From assembly GCA_030614645.1 (NCBI GenBank), contig JAUWTR010000015.1:1-11185 (forward strand): a stretch of 11,185 nt of DNA. The letters run 5' to 3'. Below are positions 1-6,278 of this stretch, one piece after another (the first letter of the stretch is position 1; each line of letters begins with the position of its first letter). The DNA is from Candidatus Aminicenantota bacterium (lineage in GTDB: Bacteria; Acidobacteriota; Aminicenantia; Aminicenantales; Aminicenantaceae). The position numbers were made by a program, and so were the translations under genes. The notes below the pieces were generated by a model, which saw nothing but the letters and a program-made list of their open reading frames with translations, ran no database searches and had not been told where the DNA came from.

Positions 1-105
1 ACACACTGGCAGGCAATGAATGCTTTATCCAGACAGCTGATCAAGATCATTTACTACATGCTGAAGAATATGGAACCTTATCGAAGACCTGTGTTAGTAA
101 ATTAA
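1..105 (+). CDS. IS110-family transposase, C-terminal fragment (gene truncated by window edge)
   Basis: Frame 1 is open from the first base and ends at TAA (103-105), giving the last 34 residues of a protein: THWQAMNALSRQLIKIIYYM, then LKNMEPYRRPVLVN. The pattern of a basic helix (ALSRQLIKIIYYMLKN) followed by a short PY-containing tail resembles the C-terminus of IS110/IS116/IS902 transposases (the Transposase_20 region, typically ARKLL-x-IIYALL then a PY-type ending). Those enzymes are DEDD/serine recombinases that move the element with the help of an RNA encoded in it. Only the tail is visible, so catalytic residues and completeness cannot be judged. The assignment rests on about 25 aligned residues recalled from the family. 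Confidence 0.6.
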   Translation, partial: THWQAMNALSRQLIKIIYYMLKNMEPYRRPVLVN

Positions 106-200
106 TTATTGACATAGGATATTGTCACAGATCTTACTTAAACTCGCTTAATTTGGCTTAATGGTGCTTAAAGGATAATCATGTTTTACAGGGGGAAGGG
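106..200. other. Spacer downstream of the IS110-type gene with 10-bp-phased CTTAA repeats
   Basis: This spacer between the transposase stop codon and the tRNA should contain the right end of the insertion sequence, but the exact junction is not visible. It contains TGACA (110-114) and TGTCA (123-127) as a 5-bp inverted repeat with an 8-nt loop. CTTAA then occurs four times at an exact 10-bp period (137-141, 147-151, 157-161, 167-171), three of them as GCTTAA. No ORF is supported here, and no hairpin plus T-run terminator for the leftward tRNA transcript is apparent. Confidence 0.45.
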
Positions 201-278
201 TGGGGTGAACGAGGGGTTTCGAACCCCCAACCTCCGGATCCACAATCCGGTGCTCTAACCTGTTGAGCTACGCTCACC
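201..278 (-). tRNA. tRNA-His (anticodon GTG), CCA encoded
   Basis: The reverse complement folds as a complete cloverleaf. The acceptor stem GTGAGCG pairs with CGTTCAC with one G-U pair. The D arm has GCTC/GAGC, and the anticodon stem CCGGA/TCCGG encloses the loop TTGTGGA, whose central GTG reads histidine codons. The T arm is GGGGG-TTCGAAA-CCCCT. The extra 5' G at 278 faces C at 204, which is the G-1:C73 pair that identifies tRNA-His. TGG at 201-203 on the + strand encodes the 3' CCA. The gene lies 49 bp downstream of the era stop codon on the same strand and may be transcribed both by read-through and from its own promoter. Confidence 0.97.
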
Positions 279-295
279 ATATCTTGGGTTTCAAA

Positions 296-324
296 ATTTT
301 CGCATCATATGGTTGTAATGTCAA
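296..324 (-). promoter_or_regulatory. Candidate promoter for tRNA-His
   Basis: On the - strand a perfect TTGACA (324-319) is followed after 17 bp by GAAAAT (301-296, 4 of 6 matches to TATAAT). This would start transcription about 10 nt before the tRNA 5' end. The -35 box sits only a few bases past the era stop codon. A better-looking TATGAT at 309-304 is too close to this -35 box (9 bp) to be used with it. Confidence 0.5.
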
Positions 325-327
325 GAT

Positions 328-1248
328 TTATCGCCCTTGGATCAGCTCAAGTACATTGGCTGAGTCGCGCCAGCCTTCTTTGACCTTGACCTGAAGTTCA
401 AGATATATTTTAGCATCGAGGATCTTTTCAATATCATAACGTGCGTCGGTGCCGATAGCCTTAATGAGAGAGCCTTGCTTTCCGATGATAATTTTTCGGT
501 GAGTGTCTTTTTCTACAAATATTCGTGCTTTTATGTATTTTTTAGGTTTTTCTTGGTAATTGGAGGGGCGGGGATTTCTGTCCTGAATTTCATCAATAAG
601 AACTGCGGTCACAAATGGAAGCTCCTGTCTGACACGAGCTAACATTTTTTCTCTTATGATCTCTGCGAACAAGAATTGTTGGGATTGATCGGATATTTCA
701 TTATCTGAGTAGATTTTCTCCGCTTTCGGTAGATAACTGAAAATAGAATTTTCCAGCTCCCTGATGTTTGTCCCCTTTAAGGCGGATATTGGAATAATCT
801 CAGCAAAAGGCAATAGGTCTTTATATTTGTCGATAACAAGCAGGATCTTGTCCTTTTTTATTATATCAACTTTGTTTATCAGGAGAAATATTGGAGTTGA
901 TATTTTTTTTCGCCTATCAATAACAAATTGATCTCCTTGTCCGAACTTTAAAGTGACATCGATGAGCAGGCATAATACATCAGCTGTTTCAAGGGAGGAG
1001 TAGACAAAGTGCATCATTAGTTTATTCAGTTTATGCAGGGGTTTGTGGATGCCTGGATTATCGATGAATATGATCTGTCCTTTTGAGGTGGTTTTTATTC
1101 CGATAATACTGGTCCTGGTTGTCTGGGGTTTATCAGAGACAATGGCGACCTTCTGCCCGAGTATATTATTGAGAAGCGTTGATTTCCCTGTATTCGGTCT
1201 TCCGATTAAAGCTACATAGCCGACATTAAATTTATGTTTAGCTGTCAT
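328..1248 (-). CDS. era: GTPase Era, 16S rRNA-binding ribosome maturation factor
   Basis: Era is a membrane-associated GTPase that binds the 3' end of 16S rRNA and assists late 30S assembly. The 306-residue product has the usual length (about 300). All G motifs are visible: G1 GRPNTGKS (16-23), the G2 region with TTRT (43-46), G3 DNPG (63-66), G4 NKVD (125-128) and G5 SALK (155-158). The C-terminal KH RNA-binding domain includes IIIGKQGSLIKAIG near residue 255. The start gives the normal short N-terminus ahead of G1. No clear Shine-Dalgarno sequence precedes it; translation may be coupled to ybeY, whose stop is 13 nt upstream. It is the last protein gene of the phoH-pgpH-ybeY-era series, a common bacterial arrangement. 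Confidence 0.97.
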   Translation of the reverse strand: MTAKHKFNVGYVALIGRPNTGKSTLLNNILGQKVAIVSDKPQTTRTSIIGIKTTSKGQIIFIDNPGIHKPLHKLNKLMMHFVYSSLETADVLCLLIDVTLKFGQGDQFVIDRRKKISTPIFLLINKVDIIKKDKILLVIDKYKDLLPFAEIIPISALKGTNIRELENSIFSYLPKAEKIYSDNEISDQSQQFLFAEIIREKMLARVRQELPFVTAVLIDEIQDRNPRPSNYQEKPKKYIKARIFVEKDTHRKIIIGKQGSLIKAIGTDARYDIEKILDAKIYLELQVKVKEGWRDSANVLELIQGR

Positions 1249-1261
1249 TTTTTTTGTGTCT

Positions 1262-1690
1262 TTAAGTCTTAGGAGGATTTTTTCTAAATAAAAGTTTTCT
1301 AATTTTTTCCTCTTCCTCCTCTAATCCTTTGAAATGTTCATACCCGTTGAGGTGGAGAAAGCCATGGATAGTTAAATATTCAAGTTCTCTTTCTAAGCCG
1401 TGTTTTTCCCGGGAGCACTGCCTGAATGCCTGGGGTGCAGAAATGATTATATCTCCCAGATAAAATCTTCCGTCAGCTCCTTTTTCTCTGATGGGGAAAC
1501 TTAATACATCGGTGAAAGTATTTTTATTGAGAAATTTGCGGTTAAGGCCTCTTATCACTTGATTTGTCACAAATGCTAATGTTATCTCAGCGTTTTGGAT
1601 TTTGTAATGGGAAAACAGTTTATGGAGCAGAGATTTAAACTTGTCTTTATTTATTCGGTGTCTTTTTTGCTGGTTTAGAATTTCGATCAT
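1262..1690 (-). CDS. ybeY: Endoribonuclease YbeY (rRNA maturation factor)
   Basis: YbeY is a zinc-dependent single-strand endoribonuclease that acts in 16S rRNA 3'-end processing and 70S quality control. From the ATG at 1690 the product is 142 residues, close to the family norm of about 150, and begins MIEILNQQKRHRINKDK as expected. It has the family core TDVLSFP (60-66), LGDIIIS (78-84) and the zinc motif HGFLHLNGYEH, with H109, H113 and H119 as probable ligands. At the conserved YR position before TDVLSFP (Arg59 in E. coli) this protein reads FL (53-54), a variant I recall in other lineages. The open frame extends upstream to 1801, but that adds 37 non-homologous residues inside the pgpH coding region. 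The chosen start still overlaps pgpH by 44 nt, suggesting translational coupling. Confidence 0.93.
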   Translation of the reverse strand: MIEILNQQKRHRINKDKFKSLLHKLFSHYKIQNAEITLAFVTNQVIRGLNRKFLNKNTFTDVLSFPIREKGADGRFYLGDIIISAPQAFRQCSREKHGLERELEYLTIHGFLHLNGYEHFKGLEEEEEKIRKLLFRKNPPKT

Positions 1691-4031
1691 TTTTTGTTTT
1701 TGGTTTTCCCATTTTATTCTTTTTTCCTTTAAAATCGAACCCGGGGTATTCCATTCTGTGATGGTATATGGTGTATAATGTTGAGAGGAAAGACTCGGCA
1801 ATGGACTTCATCTCTTTTAGAGACAAATTGCTGTCATCCAGCTGTCCGTCCTGTATATAGTTGTTGAATACATCTGTTATAGCCCTTTTCAAGCTTGATT
1901 TAGTAGGGTTTTTTATGCTGCGGGAGGCAGCTTCAATGGAATCCGAAAGCATTACCAGGGCAGCTTCCTTGTTTTTTGGGGTAGGGCTGGTGTACCGGTA
2001 GCTTTCTTCACCTATTTTGTTCATTTCAGGGTCGTATTCCTCTTTGGCTTTTTCGAAAAAATATTTGACCAGGGAATTTCCGTGGTGCTGTTCAATTATA
2101 TCCCGGATTTTTTTAGGAAGCTTCAACTTTTTTGCGCGTTCTACTCCTTCTTTTACATGGTTGATAATAACTAGTGTACTCATGCTTGGTTTCAAGTCTT
2201 TATGCATATCGGCATTACTTCTTCGATTTTCAATGAAATACTCAGGCCTTTTAATTTTGCCGATATCATGATAAAGAGCCCCGGCTTTTACAAGTAAGGG
2301 GTCAAGTCCAATATCTTCAGCAGCGTTCTCTGCCAGGGAAGAGACGATCAGGGAATGGTGATATGATCCTGGGGCCTCCATAGCCATCTTCCTGAAAATA
2401 GGCAGATCTGAGTTGGTGAGTTCAATCAGATGGGACTGAGTTATGATTCCGAAGAGAGACTCGAATACAGGAAGTAAGAGAAAGGCTAGAGCTCCACTTA
2501 TAAGCCCGCCTATAAGTGCCATAATAAGTTCGCTAAAAAAAAGGTCGATAGGGCCGATTTTTTCTCTTACTAGGTGAAATATAATTATTACTAAGGTATT
2601 TACAGGGGCAACCATAAATAAAGCAGCCCGAAACGTTGTAGTCCTGGTCTGTTTGCCAAAGTATTTAGTTCCAAAGATAGCAGCTAAACTGCCTATAGTG
2701 CAGAATATTATAATGTGAAAACTGGATTTTAATAGATATCCGACTATAATGCTGTTGATTATCATGAATATTAATGCGAAGAGAGTTCCTGACAGGAATG
2801 CTACAAGAAGTGTTCCCATCTGGAGAGGGAATAAATACATGTAGCTTCCTGTATGCGAAAAAAAAGACAACCTGGCATTCTGGCTAAGGAGGCCTGCCAA
2901 GAAGTTAAAAAACTTATATAAAATAAGGCTTATTGCCAAGAGGATTCCGGTCATAATGAAGTTTTTTAAAGGCTCCTCTAAATCCGACCTGGTTTTTAGG
3001 TCGTAGAGTAAAACACCTAACAGGATGATGAATAAAAGAAAAAAACCGGAAAAATTAATAAGCCAGCTTGGTTTAGCACTAAGATTCTGGTTGATAATGC
3101 GGATCTGCTTAATAGTATCTTTATTGACTTCATCCCCTTTGCGGATTATGACTTTACCTTTTTTTATTGTATAGAAGATTGTTTCAATATTCTGGCGTGC
3201 AGAGTCTTCGCGTTCGGAAGTTTTAAAGGGGCTGAATGTTATATTGGAGGAGACGAAGAGGTGGGAAAGTAGTATAAGTAGAGATTTTTCATTTGGGGGG
3301 AGCTCTAATGTATTGTTATCTTCTGATAATTTTATTTTACTTTCTTGAACATCCTGGATGCCTGATACTTGATAAGGTATTTCCTTCTCAATATTTATGA
3401 ATATAACCAGTCCTTTATTCCGTTCATCGTGGAGGAATAGATCTTTAGTCAGAAGAATACCTTTGGATGAGATTTTGCCGATGAGGTTGATAAGATTTTC
3501 CTCCATGCTTGCCGGGAATTTGAGCTGGGCAAGAAAACGGAGGTCTTTAGGAGGAATTTTAACTCCATATGTTTCGGATACAGTGCGAGTGAATTCATCG
3601 ATCCTTTTTGCGGTTGTTTCTTCTTGAGCGAATTCTCTGCCTGCTTTAAAAAAATCACGGATTTTATCTTCTGTTTTTAAAAAGACATTCTGGTCGAGAG
3701 TATATACCGGAACTATTGCATCTGCTGCTTCTTGCTGCCTTTTTTTAATTGTATCTTCATCAATAATAGTAAGATCAGAGGGGGCTGTGATATCTGCAGA
3801 AGCGATATCGCTTACTGAAAGCTGGGGTAAAGATTTTGAAGGGAGATATGAAATTAGATAGGCAATAGTTGCAGAAAAAATAATCAGATAGAAAAAAGGG
3901 TTGTTTGTCAGTTTTTCCCAGAAACTTAAGGCTTCCTTGTTTTCGATTGGGGAGCTATTGTTTTTTGCTTTTCTCACAGGGGTTTCCTTGCTGCGGAAAA
4001 ATTTTATTTTTTTTAAAGAGAAAGGAGTCAT
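1647..4031 (-). CDS. pgpH: 7TM receptor with intracellular HD hydrolase domain (PgpH/YqfF-like, probable cyclic-di-AMP phosphodiesterase)
   Basis: The 794-residue membrane protein has the domain order of the PgpH family: a basic cytoplasmic N-terminus, one membrane helix (about 46-62), an extracytoplasmic 7TMR-HDED-type region (about 63-322) containing IIRKGDEVNKDTIKQI, a multi-helix membrane block (about 323-525), and a cytoplasmic HD domain. HD metal ligands are visible as H558/H559, H588-D589 in YHDIGK, H649/H650 and D697 in LSDSIE. In Firmicutes this family hydrolyses c-di-AMP; that activity is inferred here, and no c-di-AMP cyclase lies in the window. The C-terminus ends in a lysine-rich tail (about 769-794). 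The ATG overlaps the phoH stop by 4 nt (ATGA), and the 3' end overlaps ybeY. Confidence 0.92.
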   Translation of the reverse strand: MTPFSLKKIKFFRSKETPVRKAKNNSSPIENKEALSFWEKLTNNPFFYLIIFSATIAYLISYLPSKSLPQLSVSDIASADITAPSDLTIIDEDTIKKRQQEAADAIVPVYTLDQNVFLKTEDKIRDFFKAGREFAQEETTAKRIDEFTRTVSETYGVKIPPKDLRFLAQLKFPASMEENLINLIGKISSKGILLTKDLFLHDERNKGLVIFINIEKEIPYQVSGIQDVQESKIKLSEDNNTLELPPNEKSLLILLSHLFVSSNITFSPFKTSEREDSARQNIETIFYTIKKGKVIIRKGDEVNKDTIKQIRIINQNLSAKPSWLINFSGFFLLFIILLGVLLYDLKTRSDLEEPLKNFIMTGILLAISLILYKFFNFLAGLLSQNARLSFFSHTGSYMYLFPLQMGTLLVAFLSGTLFALIFMIINSIIVGYLLKSSFHIIIFCTIGSLAAIFGTKYFGKQTRTTTFRAALFMVAPVNTLVIIIFHLVREKIGPIDLFFSELIMALIGGLISGALAFLLLPVFESLFGIITQSHLIELTNSDLPIFRKMAMEAPGSYHHSLIVSSLAENAAEDIGLDPLLVKAGALYHDIGKIKRPEYFIENRRSNADMHKDLKPSMSTLVIINHVKEGVERAKKLKLPKKIRDIIEQHHGNSLVKYFFEKAKEEYDPEMNKIGEESYRYTSPTPKNKEAALVMLSDSIEAASRSIKNPTKSSLKRAITDVFNNYIQDGQLDDSNLSLKEMKSIAESFLSTLYTIYHHRMEYPGFDFKGKKNKMGKPKTKNDRNSKPAKKTPNK

Positions 4032-5011
4032 TTCTTTTTTTTGGGTTTATTTACAGCTTTTTCATAGGCTTTGATGATTTTTTGAACTAAAGGGTGTCTA
4101 ACGACATCTTTTTCATTAAATTTAATGAAAGCGATTTCCTTGATGCCGGAAAGGATTTCTAAAGCCTGCAAAACCCCTGACTTGTGAGGTTGCGGGAGAT
4201 CGATCTGGGTTATATCAGCAGTTATTATAAGTTTGGAGTCGAATCCAGTTCTTGTGAGAAGCATCTTCATCTGTTCTTTTGTGGTGTTCTGAGCTTCGTC
4301 AAGAATGATAAAGGCGTTGTTTAATGTTCTTCCCCGCATGAATGCAAGTGGTGCGATTTCGATTATTCCTTTTTCAAGAAGATTGGTTGCTTGCTCTGAG
4401 GGGGCAAGGTTATAGAGGGCATCATAGAGGGGACGCAGGTAAGGGTTGATCTTTTGCTGAAGGTCTCCTGGTAAAAATCCAAGTTTTTCTCCAGCTTCCA
4501 CTGCCGGGCGGGTCAGGACTATACGGTTGACTTCTTTATTTTGAAGCGATGAAAGTGCTGAGGCCATAGCGAGATAGGTCTTTCCAGTTCCAGCAGGTCC
4601 GATGCCGAATACCAGGTCATTAGATTTGATAGCCTGGATGTAGTTGTGCTGATTGAGAGACTTTGGTCTGACTGATTTATGGGAGAGATCGATCGGCCTG
4701 GGTAGAGTAAAATCCCCTAGATCATCGGTCTGTCCATTTTCCAGCAGGTCCAGGGCGATATGGAAGTCCTCTGCTTGCAAGGGGCGGCCTTCGTTTTTAA
4801 AATGTTTAAGCTGGTCAAAATAATACTTGGCGAATTCTACTTTTTCCTTCGGCCCGTTGAGTATTATGCTGTTGCCCCGGATGGATAGGGATATCCCCAT
4901 TCTTTTTTCAAGTTTTTTAATGTTTTTATCCAGAACTCCGATGAAGGCAGAGTTACTAGCATAGGGGTGTTCGATTTTTTCCATATCAGACGATAAGGCA
5001 GGATTTATCAT
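4028..5011 (-). CDS. phoH: PhoH-family ATPase (PhoH/YbeZ type)
   Basis: PhoH-like proteins are P-loop ATPases related to the helicase SF1 core and are implicated with YbeY in RNA metabolism. With the start at 5011 the product is 327 residues, a typical length. It has an N-terminal KH-like region (about 25-70), Walker A GPAGTGKT (138-145), the family block TRPAVEAGEKLGFLPG (167-182), Walker B FIILDEAQN (234-242) and ITADITQIDLP (263-273), then a lysine-rich end. The frame is open to a TTG at 5044 and an ATG at 5035, but both lie at or upstream of the predicted transcription start near 5027, so the ATG at 5011 is preferred. This leaves a leader of about 16 nt without a clear Shine-Dalgarno sequence. 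It heads the four-gene leftward operon. Confidence 0.93.
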   Translation of the reverse strand: MINPALSSDMEKIEHPYASNSAFIGVLDKNIKKLEKRMGISLSIRGNSIILNGPKEKVEFAKYYFDQLKHFKNEGRPLQAEDFHIALDLLENGQTDDLGDFTLPRPIDLSHKSVRPKSLNQHNYIQAIKSNDLVFGIGPAGTGKTYLAMASALSSLQNKEVNRIVLTRPAVEAGEKLGFLPGDLQQKINPYLRPLYDALYNLAPSEQATNLLEKGIIEIAPLAFMRGRTLNNAFIILDEAQNTTKEQMKMLLTRTGFDSKLIITADITQIDLPQPHKSGVLQALEILSGIKEIAFIKFNEKDVVRHPLVQKIIKAYEKAVNKPKKKK

Positions 5012-5033
5012 ACATCTTATTTTAGCAGTAAAC

Positions 5034-5062
5034 ATTAGAAACAATATTTATGGCTTTGTCAA
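5034..5062 (-). promoter_or_regulatory. Sigma-70-type promoter of the phoH-pgpH-ybeY-era operon
   Basis: On the - strand a perfect TTGACA (5062-5057), a 17-bp spacer and TCTAAT (5039-5034, 5 of 6) form a near-consensus housekeeping promoter. Transcription would begin near 5027, just ahead of the ATG at 5011. Just upstream is an imperfect palindrome, AGGAGTT (5076-5082) with AACTCCT (5099-5105), which could be an operator or chance. Confidence 0.7.
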
Positions 5063-5116
5063 GTAGAGTTAGGCCAGGAGTTCCCCCCATTTATTCTAAA
5101 CTCCTTAGCTTTAGGC

Positions 5117-5466
5117 AAGAATCAGGTCAGTTGATATGAAAACACGCGAATTTTCCCCAGCATGGAAAATCCGCTCGGATACAGTCTTCGCTCTCTTTTC
5201 CTTGAAGGAGAAGAACCATGCCCGCTTATCCTTGCTAACGGCTTTCTTAATCATCCTGAATCATTCATAAAAATTGCCGCTGTCATATTCAAAAAAACAA
5301 TAACTTATTTTATCATCTGCAATTTTTACCCTCCGGGCGATCCGATCTTACCTAATCTGCTTCGTGGCAGCGGATTCGCTGTGAATTACCACAGCTTCAT
5401 CCCCTGCGCCTCGCATCTACGGCAACCTCGACTTGTGAATAGTTCAGGCAAGTTAACCTGATTCTT
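5117..5466. repeat. Inverted-repeat-bounded non-coding element (MITE-like candidate)
   Basis: This 350-bp stretch fills most of the spacer between two divergent operons. Its ends are a perfect 11-bp inverted repeat, AAGAATCAGGT at 5117-5127 and ACCTGATTCTT at 5456-5466, extending to 12 of 13 (C/T mismatch at the 12th base, then A). Inside is a second, diverged inverted pair: 5247-5279 and 5420-5456 each read TTAA-N4-CCTGAA-N2-ATTCA and later TTGCCG when read inward. Local hairpins occur at 5146-5174, 5194-5214, 5368-5381 and 5378-5395. The strand of origin is unclear and there is no transposase. No convincing target-site duplication flanks the outer ends. A 99-codon frame crosses most of the element but lacks a ribosome binding site and any recognisable motif. 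Alternatives are a structured RNA gene or the remnant of a larger insertion. Confidence 0.5.
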
Positions 5467-5469
5467 TTT

Positions 5470-5502
5470 ACCGCTTTTTTATTAAAAAATGGTTTTTCTT
5501 TC
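5470..5502 (+). terminator. Weak AT-rich hairpin followed by T-run
   Basis: ACCG then TTTTTT (5470-5480, one bulged C) can pair with AAAAAA then TGGT (5484-5493) around a 3-nt loop, followed by TTTTTCTTT. The stem has few G-C pairs. It lies just outside the right end of the repeat-like element and could stop a rightward transcript from it, or be a chance A/T palindrome. Confidence 0.25.
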
Positions 5503-5562
5503 CATACCCTCAGCTTCATCTTCAGCGTGAAATTTTATCTTTCTTCTATTTACTATTCTTCT

Positions 5563-5598
5563 TTCACTTAGTATCATATATAAAGATATTTTATATGA
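5563..5598 (+). promoter_or_regulatory. Candidate promoter/operator region for the sulfotransferase-ugd cluster
   Basis: A 7-bp inverted repeat, TCATATA (5574-5580) and TATATGA (5592-5598), with an 11-bp centre lies just before the cluster. A poor promoter match, TTCACT (5563-5568), 18 bp and TATTTT (5587-5592), overlaps it. Protein binding here would cover the promoter. The AT-richness of the tract makes chance symmetry possible. Confidence 0.3.
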
Positions 5599-5618
5599 AT
5601 AATTCAAGAGAAAACACT

Positions 5619-6200
5619 ATGAAATTAAATAGTGATGTGAATTATATTGTGTCTGGCCTGGAACGTTCTGGCACATCAATGCTTATGCAGATTCTGGAGG
5701 CGAGCGGAACACCTATGGCTATTGATAAAAAATCCCGGCCACCGGATGATAACAATCCCAAAGGCTATTTTGAGCTTGAAGGCGGCAAGATTATAAACAA
5801 ACTAATGGATGAGGATTTCCCTTTTTCCGACTATAGGGGAAAATTTATTAAGATAACTGCTTATGGGTTAAAGTTTCTCCCTACCGGGAAATACAGGATA
5901 ATCTACTCACAGAGAGAAATAGAGGAGATTTTGGATTCAATGGAGAAGATGGCAAAAATCACAGATGAGAACCGTACAGAAACAAAAGAGCTGTTTATCA
6001 AGCTGAATAATATGATTATGGACCTGATAAGAAATCGTGATGATGTTGAGGTCTTGTTTGTTGATTATAATGCTATATTGTCTGAACCGGAACCAAATAT
6101 TAGGAAGATCTATGATTTCCTGGGCACAGAGGAAGCTGATCTGGATGCAATGCTTGGATGTGTGGATAAAAGGTTGTATCGGAATAGAATAAAGCGGTGA
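5619..6200 (+). CDS. Sulfotransferase-family protein
   Basis: The product (193 residues from the ATG at 5619) belongs to the P-loop-like sulfotransferase fold, which transfers sulfate from PAPS. The 5'-phosphosulfate-binding loop is visible near the N-terminus as VSGLERSGTSML. It is followed by the blocks NPKGYFELEGGK and IIYSQREIEEILDSMEKM (the arginine-bearing 3'-phosphate-binding region), then VLFVDYNAILSEP and a C-terminal VDKRLYRNR. These fit a known short bacterial sulfotransferase-like family, so the gene looks complete. The acceptor is unknown and sulfotransfer itself is not proven. The frame also has an upstream ATG at 5595; 5619 is preferred because AAGAG lies upstream at a usable spacing and the first ATG lies within a palindrome. 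The next gene begins 78 nt downstream on the same strand. Confidence 0.8.
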   Translation: MKLNSDVNYIVSGLERSGTSMLMQILEASGTPMAIDKKSRPPDDNNPKGYFELEGGKIINKLMDEDFPFSDYRGKFIKITAYGLKFLPTGKYRIIYSQREIEEILDSMEKMAKITDENRTETKELFIKLNNMIMDLIRNRDDVEVLFVDYNAILSEPEPNIRKIYDFLGTEEADLDAMLGCVDKRLYRNRIKR

Positions 6201-6265
6201 ATCGCGAATGGTGAATGGGATGAAATTGCGGTATTCGGGAGTATCGACATATTTTATGAATAGAG

Positions 6266-6271
6266 AGGAGG
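6266..6271 (+). promoter_or_regulatory. Strong Shine-Dalgarno of the small RHH-like gene
   Basis: AGGAGG ends 7 nt before the ATG at 6279. It is the clearest ribosome binding site in the window and strongly supports translation of the 69-codon gene; most other genes here lack such a site. Confidence 0.85.
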
Positions 6272-6278
6272 AAATAAA

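Noticed and set aside
136-172. The phased CTTAA repeats as a CRISPR array
   Set aside because: The unit is only 10 bp with no spacers of typical size and no cas genes are in the window.
304-309. TATGAT as the -10 box of the tRNA promoter
   Set aside because: It is only 9 bp from the TTGACA box, too short for sigma-70 use; no other -35 at correct spacing was evident.
1691-1801. Longer YbeY with 37 extra N-terminal residues
   Set aside because: It lies wholly inside pgpH and does not resemble YbeY. The internal ATG at 1690 gives the typical family N-terminus.
3397-3627. A 76-codon + strand frame inside the pgpH gene
   Set aside because: It is antisense to a well-supported coding region and lacks any motif or translation signal. 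The same holds for the frames antisense to ugd, the lipoprotein gene and hypE.
5012-5044. PhoH starting at TTG 5044 or ATG 5035
   Set aside because: Both codons lie on or upstream of the predicted -10 box and transcription start, so they would not be in the main mRNA.
5162-5461. A 99-codon + strand reading frame in the phoH-sulfotransferase spacer
   Set aside because: It has no ribosome binding site and its ATG lies in the loop of a hairpin. The predicted protein has no recognisable domain, and the frame coincides with the inverted-repeat element.
5110-5470. TTTA at 5110-5113 and 5467-5470 as a target-site duplication of the repeat element
   Set aside because: The left copy is three bases away from the inverted end and the motif is too short and AT-rich to be meaningful.
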